NCBI GenBank assembly: GCA_027533385.1
Contig: JAPZUE010000060.1
Coordinates: forward strand, 1-58,228
DNA length: 58,228 nucleotides
Direction of reading: 5' to 3'
DNA from: Rhizobium sp.
GTDB taxonomy: Bacteria; Pseudomonadota; Alphaproteobacteria; Rhizobiales; Rhizobiaceae
The notes below the pieces were generated by a model that worked only from the letters and a program-made list of their open reading frames with translations, made no database searches and was not told the DNA's origin. A program made the position numbers and the translations under genes. Shown here one piece after another: positions 52,251-58,228 of the stretch. The first letter of the stretch is position 1. Every line of letters begins with the position of its first letter.

Positions 52251-52335
52251 GCCGTGCCGTGCCGTGCCGTGCCGTGCCGTGCCGTGCCGTGCCGTGCCGT
52301 GCCGTGCCGTGCCGTGCCGTGCCGTGCCGTGCCGT
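52251..52335. repeat. Pentanucleotide tandem repeat (GCCGT)17
   Basis: Seventeen perfect copies of GCCGT run from 52251 to 52335, followed by a diverged GCCGA unit. The tract is free of stop codons in most frames and would encode a repeated five-residue unit. It lies between rhaK and the RTX gene, downstream of both, so it does not change either reading frame as drawn. Confidence 0.97.
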
Positions 52336-52405
52336 GCCGAAAAAGGCATATCGGCACCTCGCCGGGATCAAGGCGGCAAGCAGCCCGAAACCGTGAAACC
52401 ATAAA

Positions 52406-52431
52406 GAAAGGGGCCACAAAGGGCCCCTTTC
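52406..52431 (-). terminator. Bidirectional intrinsic terminator before the RTX gene end
   Basis: A 10-bp stem (52406-52415 with 52422-52431, GAAAGGGGCC and its complement) has a 6-base loop. On the minus strand it is followed by TTTATGG, giving a T tract for the RTX transcript. It may also stop transcripts from rhaK. Confidence 0.8.
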
Positions 52432-52461
52432 ATCGTCAGTGCGTGTCATGAAAGACAGGCA

Positions 52462-55400
52462 TCAATCATGCGGCGTGATCGTGGTGTGCTTGTCGTCGAA
52501 CAGAACCTTGATCGCCGTGTCGTGGTTCTGCAGCTCGACGACATCCTTCCAGACGCCCGGCTCGGCCTGGACGCTGACGGTCGTGTTGCCACCCTCGACG
52601 GTTGCGCGAAGATGCGTATCAACCGTGGCGTCGGGCTGCTCGCCCAGCAGGCTGTCGAGCAGAGCCGTCACGTCGAGAACGTCACCCTCATCCGAGCTGA
52701 AGTCGGTGATCACATCGGCGACGTCGAGCTCATCGAGCGCGGTCTCGTCGAAAACGAAGGTGTCGGCGCCGGCCGTGCCGGTCATGACCACCTCGCCCAT
52801 GCCACCATGCAGCGTCACGCCTTCGGGCTCAGAGCCGAAGATCGTGTCGAAGCCGACTTCGACGAAGTTGCCGGTCGAACCATCGGCGAAGGTGAATTCA
52901 CCCTCGGCGAAGATCACCTGGCCGTCTTCCGAGCCACCCGACTGGTCGGCGGTCAGCGAGATGCTGGCAACACCATTGTCGGTGAGGCTCGACAGCTCGC
53001 CATCATCGCTGATGCCGTCATTGTCGGCATCAACCCAGATCTTCAGATCCTTGAAGGCCGCATCGCTGCCATCGATCTTGCCGTCGCCATTCGAGTCCAA
53101 CGAAGCAAGGGCTGCCACGCCGCTCGCAAACTTGCCGCCGTTGAAGTCCGGCGTGAAGATCTCCGAACCGTCGTCGATGGTGCCGTCACCATCCACGTCA
53201 TAGGCAAGAATGCCATCGTCCTTGGTCCAGGCGATCTGATCCTTGTTGCCATCGGCATCGATGTCGAAGGTGACACCGCTGTCGATCGACGAGAAGGCGA
53301 AGCCGTTCTTGTCGAGGTCGAGGATGATCGGGTCGGTGGCCGTAACGAAGCCGGCGGTCCCGCTGCCACTTACACTGAACACGAAGCTTTGCCCAGCCAG
53401 TGATACGCGCACATAGTTGGTTCCGGACGTGTTCGCATCAACCAAAGTATAGATAGTGGTCCAACCAGCGCCGCCCGATGCACTTCCGTTCAGATCAACC
53501 TGCAGCAGGAGATCAGAACCAGAATTCTGCAAGCGGACATAGTTTCCAGCATTACCGTTGGAGATAGCCGAGATCAGAGAATCGAGTTCAATCTTATCAC
53601 TTGAGCTCGGATTATTGCTGTAGAAATAGTCCGTGATGCGGTCAGCATTGCCAGAAGTGGCAGCTTCAGATCCCCAGCGGAAGATGTTCCTGCCGCTTCC
53701 ACCTTCTAGCGTATCATTGCCAGAGCCACCGATCAGGATGTCATTCCCGTCATTGCCAGCAAGGGTGTCATTACCCGAGCCCCCGGTCATCGTGTCAGCA
53801 CCCGAAGTACCGGACATGAACAGATTCTCGGTCTGGTTCGACAGGTTCAGGATACCGCTTGTGTTCAAGACTACGCTCTCAACACTTACGATCTGCCCAT
53901 CAGACGAGCTCGTGAAACCGCCATCGACATAAAGTACGTCGTTGCCACTGCCGCCATCCAGCAACAAATCGTCCTGGTCTCCATTGAGACGATCGTTGTC
54001 AGCCCCGCCATAAAGCGAGTCCCGGCCCGAACCGCCAGTGAGGTTGTCAACGCCCCCCTGCCCGAACAGCGTGTCGTTCCCTGTGCCACCAGAGATCACG
54101 TCGCCGCCATTGAGACCATAGAGCACATCGTCTCCAGCCATCACGGAATTGCCGACCCCACCAATTCCCAAGCCATCGCCATTACCATTGCCGGTAACAA
54201 TGTTGAACGTCTCGTCATAGACGCCGCCCAAAGCATCGGTAACTCGCACGACAAGCGTGTACTGCTGGTCATTGTTCAGACCGTTTACAGCAGTGACAAC
54301 CCCATTTGAACTTAACGCAAAACCAGTGCTTGTTCCGGCGCGCAGCTGATAGGTGTAGCCACCCGAATTATCAGGATCTACCGTCGAGAGAGTTGCAAGC
54401 ACCGCATTGTTTCCAGGACGGTTGGAGCCCGGATCGACCGCATTCCAGATGATATCCGTCGGCGCCTGGTTGACCACCGTGTTGACCACGTAGTTCACCG
54501 AAGCCGTGTTGCCCAGACCTGTGTTACCCACCGCGTCAACATAGCCGGCATTGGCGAGCGTGATGACATTGGTGGTGTCATTGACGTTGGTCGAAGGCGT
54601 CAATGTCGCAGTCCAGGTCTTGCCACCATCGGCAGAAGACAGGCCGGACAACGTACCGTTTTCAACCGTGAAGTCTGCAGTCGTGAGGCCGGTAACCGGT
54701 TCACTGAACGTGATGGTGACAGCAGAGGTTTCCCCGACGGTAAGGTTTGTGTCAGTAATGACGATCGATGCGGTGGGGCGCACCGTGTCGATGCCGTAAT
54801 TGCCAGAGTTGGTCGTTCCGGTACCAGCGTTGCCGAGCGCATCCTGCACGCCCGTATTGTCGAGCGTGACAACATTCGTCATGTCGTCAACGTTGATAGC
54901 CGGCGTGAAGGTCGCGGTCCAGGTCTTGCCGCCATCGGCAGAAGAAACCGCACTGAGGGTACCGTTGGCAACAGCCACATCAGCATTCGTAAAGCCGGAG
55001 ACCGGTTCGTTGAATGTGAACGTGACCACCGCGGTTTCACCGATCGCCAATGTCGTGTCCGAGAAGGCAATTGTTGCCGTCGGGCGAAGCGTATCGATCA
55101 CGTAGTTATTGGAGTCCGTCGTCCCGGTGCCGGCATTGCCGGACAGATCCCGCACGCCAGTGTTGTCAAGCGTGATCAGGTTCGACGTGTCTTCAACTCC
55201 AGCAGTCGGGGTGAACGTCGCCGTCCAGGTCCGGCCACCATCATTCGTGCTGACGGGCGACAGGCTGCCATTGGCAACCGACAGGTCGGCATTGCTGAAG
55301 TCGGTGACAGCCTCATTGAAGGTGAACGTAACAACCGTGCTTTCGCCGACCGTCAGCGACGCATCCGTGAAGACGATGCTTGCTGTCGGGCGAAGCGTAT

Positions 55401-58228
55401 CAACGGCCTGGACGAACGGGATTGCGGCAACATTCGGGTTCGAAGCTGCGTCCGTTGCGACAGCTGCCGCAACACCGACGGTCAGGTTGCCGGTGAAGCC
55501 GGCTGCCGGTGTTACGACCAGCGTGTATGTGTCGGCGTCAACCTGGGTGAAGGTCCCCTTCGTTCCGTTCTCGACAGTGATGTCATCTGCCGTAAAGCCG
55601 CTGACAGCTTCGCTGAACTGGAACGTGTAGGTCACGGCGCCATCGGCAACGTTGATCGTGCCAGCTTCACTGCTCGTGATCGTGACCGTCGGCGGTACCG
55701 TATCCGGCACTTCCACCGTCACCACGAACTTGTTGGCGCCGAGCGAGATCGAGTCGCCGTCGAAGTCCGTCGCCTGGATGATCGAGGACAGGTCGATCGT
55801 CTGATCGCCCGTGCCGTCGATCGGCGCGTTCAGCGTGAAGGTTCCCTGGCCATTGGCAGCAACCGAGACCGTGAAGACAACAAGCGTGCCGGCCTTGGCG
55901 GTCAGGACGTTGTTCTCGACGCTATAGACAAGCGGCGTACCACCCGAGGTCAAGGCGGGGAGACCAGATGTGACCGTCTTCAGGCTGAAGACCACGGCCT
56001 CATCGGCACCGGCATTGACCAGGCCGGACAGATTGAACGTGCCCACTTCCGGCGTGACGGCGTTCGATGGCGTGCCACCGAGGCTGTCGAGAAGGCCGGA
56101 GAGCTGCTGGGCCAGGGTCGACTGGTCGGAGACATTGCTGGAGCTGCCACCCGTGCCTTCGACCTGACCGAGAACGCCGAGCTCCGAATTGCTCGCACCG
56201 ACGCCGAAGGCCTGGATCGTGAAGCTCAGATCGCGACCGTTACCGTCACCATCCGTCTCGATGGATGTGATCTCGTTCTGGATGGCTGCGATGGCCTGGC
56301 TCACGCTCGCGCTGCTGTTGCCGTTTGTCTGATTGGGCTCGCCATCCGACAGGAAGATGAGCTCGTTGACGGTCGCATTCGGCAGAGTGCCGGGGGCGAT
56401 TGGTGCCGTCCGAACCGAAGTAAGATCAACGTCACCGCGACCGCTTCCGGATGTGCTGAACTCCACATAGGCGATCTGCTTGCCGGCATTCGCCAGCGTA
56501 CCGGTCAGAACAACCTGGACAGTGTTATCACCGGTCGTGCTGACACTGCGGTTCCCGGTCTCGACCTGGCCGTCAACGAAAACGATCCTGTAGCTGAAGA
56601 CAGTCGCGTCATTCGAGTTGTTGTCGTCAAGGTCGAAAGTGGCGCTGGTGACCGGAACGCCACTGAAGCGATTTCCGTCCGTGTACTGCGCAACGCCGAA
56701 GTTGTCGAAAGCGCCGAAATCGAAGCGGATGACTTCGTTGACTTCGACGTCATCGGAGTCCTGGTTGTTGGCAGTCCCTTCGACACCCCAGCCAGAGCCG
56801 ACGCCGCCTTCGACGTCAACCAGCTGTGCGATGGACGTGCCGGTCTGGGTCCAGCCGGAAACCAGAGCGATCTGTGTGGTGCCGCTGGTCAGAATGAAGG
56901 CGTCGTCATTGTTGCCATCGCCGGTAAGGCTGTTGGCGTCGAAGTCATCCTCGCCGTTGACCTGAAGCGTGGTTGCCGGCGTTCCTTCGATCCAGCGCAG
57001 GGCCTGCTGCAGACCGGCCTCATAGTTGGTGCCGCCGCCGTCTCTCAGGCCAGCCACGGCATCAATGGCGTCATCAAGCGCGATTGGCTGGATCTGCCCG
57101 CCGATGATCAGGTCGAAAGTGCCGACCGGCGCGGCGTTGCTACCGAATTCCACGATGTGAACGCGGACATCCTGGGCATCGCTCTGGCTCAGCTTTTCAA
57201 GGAAGTCTTCAACCTGCTCCTTGATCTCAGCAAGATCGGTGCTGCCCGACTTATCGAGCACCAGCACGAAGTTGGCAACCTTGCCAGGAACCGGCGCAAC
57301 CACTTCCGGCTGATCCACCGAGATGTTGACGGTCTGCGATGTAACGGTCGGGATGTCATCCTGAACGGAGACCACGAACTTGCCGGTGCCGAGCGTGACG
57401 GTGTCACCGTCGCCGTCCTTGGCGACGATATAGGCCGAGAGGTCGATATTGGTCAGCAGGGTGTTTTCGGTGTTGTCACCCGTCTGGCCATTGAGCGTCG
57501 GATGATCGATCTGGTCCTTCAGTTCGAAGCTATAGGATCCATTCGCATTCACCTTCAGCTCGAAGACCACGCGCTCTGGCGTGCCGGCGACATATCCCGT
57601 CAGGGTGTTGCCGACGACCTTGATGAGAACGTCAGCCCCCTTTGAGTCGAGGCCGGAATTGACCGGAGCGGTCGTCGGCTTGAGCGAAATCGCCTCACTG
57701 GCATGCGCGCCGTCCGCGCCGAAGCTGAAGAGGGCCGTCAGCGCACCTGCGAGACCCGAGGCCGTCGCAGAATTGCTTCCCAGCACTTCACCGGGCCGGC
57801 CGGAGTCGGCCGCACCGGTCAGCAGGCCGTCTTCGTCAACAGCGACAGAGACCGATCCAGACGCAACGCTCGGACCATCGTCCTGGAAGCGGATGTTGCC
57901 GCCGAGGTCGATCGTCTCGCTGTCGCTGGCCTTGTCGCCATCGCCATCGGTGACCGTCGCAGACGCCGTCAGCTTGACCAGATTGTTGGCAAGCATCTGA
58001 ACATCCGGGGTATACGGACCGGACGTGTTGGAAGTCGTATGGTCGATTTCCTTGAACTGCGTCAGCTTCACTTCGCCATCATTGTCTACCGAGATCGAGA
58101 AGACAGCAGCGCTCTTGATGCTGGACTGAGACGGGTTACCGGTAGCGGTCGAGCCGTAGACGACGCCATCGATCACGAACAGACGAATGGCTGCACCATC
58201 GCTGGAAAGGCCCGAATTCGCGCCGGCG
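52462..58228 (-). CDS. Giant type I secreted RTX protein with vWA and Ig-like domains (5' end outside the window)
   Basis: At least 1920 residues; the frame is open to the window edge, so the N-terminus is missing. Order along the protein: DUF5801/VCBS-like domains (58228 to about 57300, motif DGDKASDSETIDLGGNIRFQDDGPS); a von Willebrand A domain with a DKSGS metal site (about 57290-56180); another DUF5801-like part (about 56040-55700); Ig-like repeats (about 55690-54484); a cadherin-like part (54470-54180); RTX calcium repeats GGTGNDTLFG and GGSGNDTLEG (54130-53690); EF-hand-like DIDADGNKD, DVDGDGTID, DSNGDGKID (53300-53080); and the type I secretion end region ending TTITPHD. It is likely an adhesin or surface-attachment protein, exported by a T1SS not seen here. 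Confidence 0.9.
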   Translation of the reverse strand, partial: AGANSGLSSDGAAIRLFVIDGVVYGSTATGNPSQSSIKSAAVFSISVDNDGEVKLTQFKEIDHTTSNTSGPYTPDVQMLANNLVKLTASATVTDGDGDKASDSETIDLGGNIRFQDDGPSVASGSVSVAVDEDGLLTGAADSGRPGEVLGSNSATASGLAGALTALFSFGADGAHASEAISLKPTTAPVNSGLDSKGADVLIKVVGNTLTGYVAGTPERVVFELKVNANGSYSFELKDQIDHPTLNGQTGDNTENTLLTNIDLSAYIVAKDGDGDTVTLGTGKFVVSVQDDIPTVTSQTVNISVDQPEVVAPVPGKVANFVLVLDKSGSTDLAEIKEQVEDFLEKLSQSDAQDVRVHIVEFGSNAAPVGTFDLIIGGQIQPIALDDAIDAVAGLRDGGGTNYEAGLQQALRWIEGTPATTLQVNGEDDFDANSLTGDGNNDDAFILTSGTTQIALVSGWTQTGTSIAQLVDVEGGVGSGWGVEGTANNQDSDDVEVNEVIRFDFGAFDNFGVAQYTDGNRFSGVPVTSATFDLDDNNSNDATVFSYRIVFVDGQVETGNRSVSTTGDNTVQVVLTGTLANAGKQIAYVEFSTSGSGRGDVDLTSVRTAPIAPGTLPNATVNELIFLSDGEPNQTNGNSSASVSQAIAAIQNEITSIETDGDGNGRDLSFTIQAFGVGASNSELGVLGQVEGTGGSSSNVSDQSTLAQQLSGLLDSLGGTPSNAVTPEVGTFNLSGLVNAGADEAVVFSLKTVTSGLPALTSGGTPLVYSVENNVLTAKAGTLVVFTVSVAANGQGTFTLNAPIDGTGDQTIDLSSIIQATDFDGDSISLGANKFVVTVEVPDTVPPTVTITSSEAGTINVADGAVTYTFQFSEAVSGFTADDITVENGTKGTFTQVDADTYTLVVTPAAGFTGNLTVGVAAAVATDAASNPNVAAIPFVQAVDTLRPTASIVFTDASLTVGESTVVTFTFNEAVTDFSNADLSVANGSLSPVSTNDGGRTWTATFTPTAGVEDTSNLITLDNTGVRDLSGNAGTGTTDSNNYVIDTLRPTATIAFSDTTLAIGETAVVTFTFNEPVSGFTNADVAVANGTLSAVSSADGGKTWTATFTPAINVDDMTNVVTLDNTGVQDALGNAGTGTTNSGNYGIDTVRPTASIVITDTNLTVGETSAVTITFSEPVTGLTTADFTVENGTLSGLSSADGGKTWTATLTPSTNVNDTTNVITLANAGYVDAVGNTGLGNTASVNYVVNTVVNQAPTDIIWNAVDPGSNRPGNNAVLATLSTVDPDNSGGYTYQLRAGTSTGFALSSNGVVTAVNGLNNDQQYTLVVRVTDALGGVYDETFNIVTGNGNGDGLGIGGVGNSVMAGDDVLYGLNGGDVISGGTGNDTLFGQGGVDNLTGGSGRDSLYGGADNDRLNGDQDDLLLDGGSGNDVLYVDGGFTSSSDGQIVSVESVVLNTSGILNLSNQTENLFMSGTSGADTMTGGSGNDTLAGNDGNDILIGGSGNDTLEGGSGRNIFRWGSEAATSGNADRITDYFYSNNPSSSDKIELDSLISAISNGNAGNYVRLQNSGSDLLLQVDLNGSASGGAGWTTIYTLVDANTSGTNYVRVSLAGQSFVFSVSGSGTAGFVTATDPIILDLDKNGFAFSSIDSGVTFDIDADGNKDQIAWTKDDGILAYDVDGDGTIDDGSEIFTPDFNGGKFASGVAALASLDSNGDGKIDGSDAAFKDLKIWVDADNDGISDDGELSSLTDNGVASISLTADQSGGSEDGQVIFAEGEFTFADGSTGNFVEVGFDTIFGSEPEGVTLHGGMGEVVMTGTAGADTFVFDETALDELDVADVITDFSSDEGDVLDVTALLDSLLGEQPDATVDTHLRATVEGGNTTVSVQAEPGVWKDVVELQNHDTAIKVLFDDKHTTITPHD
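54484..55401 (-). repeat. Three tandem 306-bp repeats (Ig-like modules)
   Basis: Three in-frame units of exactly 306 bp (102 residues) lie at 55096-55401, 54790-55095 and 54484-54789. Each follows a DT(L/V)RPTA-type boundary and carries TVGE-type, TFNEPV-type and DGGKTWTATFTP-type motifs. They differ by substitutions only, so they are old or diversified duplications. A fourth, more distant unit lies upstream (about 55402-55690). Confidence 0.9.

Noticed and set aside
52128..52449. Open frames encoding HGTAR- or PCRAV-type peptide repeats across the GCCGT tract
   Set aside because: They arise only because a 5-bp repeat without stop codons is open in several frames; no ribosome site or codon support.

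Overview
The window looks like a chromosome or chromid segment from an alphaproteobacterium of the order Rhizobiales, most likely Rhizobiaceae (Agrobacterium/Rhizobium group). The reasons are the high GC content, a celABC-type cellulose operon, the rhizobial arrangement of rhamnose genes (rhaDI divergent from rhaRSTPQUK), and a DUF5801/RTX-type secreted protein. I saw no rRNA, tRNA, insertion sequence, CRISPR array or obvious pseudogene.

Layout. (1) 1-7717, plus strand: tail of an upstream gene, then the cellulose synthase operon bcsA-bcsB-bcsZ-bcsK, closed by a strong bidirectional terminator. (2) 7804-33910, all minus strand: a large plant-polysaccharide uptake and breakdown region made of three operons and a regulator. 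The operon reading 32683 to 26215 encodes a MalEFG-type sugar importer with a GH2 enzyme and its ATPase. The operon reading 25875 to 19140 encodes a GH28-like protein, a GH38 mannosidase, a PHP-domain hydrolase and a LacI regulator. The operon reading 19019 to 7804 encodes an oligopeptide-type (SBP family 5) importer, a HAD fusion protein, a large uncharacterised enzyme and a GH105 hydrolase. A second LacI regulator lies at 32840-33910. (3) 34091-39520, minus strand: a compact five-gene operon (GNAT, PIG-L deacetylase, amino-acid-type adenylation enzyme, MBOAT acyltransferase, carrier protein) that looks like a DltA/B/C pathway joined to CelD/CelE-type genes. (4) 39983-41143: a membrane diguanylate cyclase. 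(5) 41252-52173: a complete L-rhamnose catabolism locus. (6) 52251-52335: a 17-copy pentanucleotide repeat. (7) 52462 to the window end: the 3' part of a giant RTX/vWA/Ig-like type I secretion substrate.

How the parts may work together (inference). GH105 unsaturated rhamnogalacturonyl hydrolase, a GH28-like protein, GH2 and GH38 enzymes without export signals, two importers and rhamnose catabolism fit intracellular use of rhamnogalacturonan-I or related plant cell-wall oligosaccharides. The cellulose operon, the diguanylate cyclase, the putative exopolysaccharide aminoacylation operon and the giant adhesin-like protein fit attachment to plant surfaces. A shared AT-rich palindrome (core AAATATTT, best form GCGAAAATATTTTCGC) lies in front of the sugar-uptake operons and one LacI gene and may tie them into one regulon.

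Most exciting candidate: the 34091-39520 operon. It has an adenylation enzyme that keeps the Asp typical of amino-acid substrates, a carrier protein and an MBOAT, but no DltD. Instead it has a PIG-L deacetylase and a CelD-like acyltransferase. It may attach an amino acid or similar group to a surface polysaccharide, possibly cellulose.
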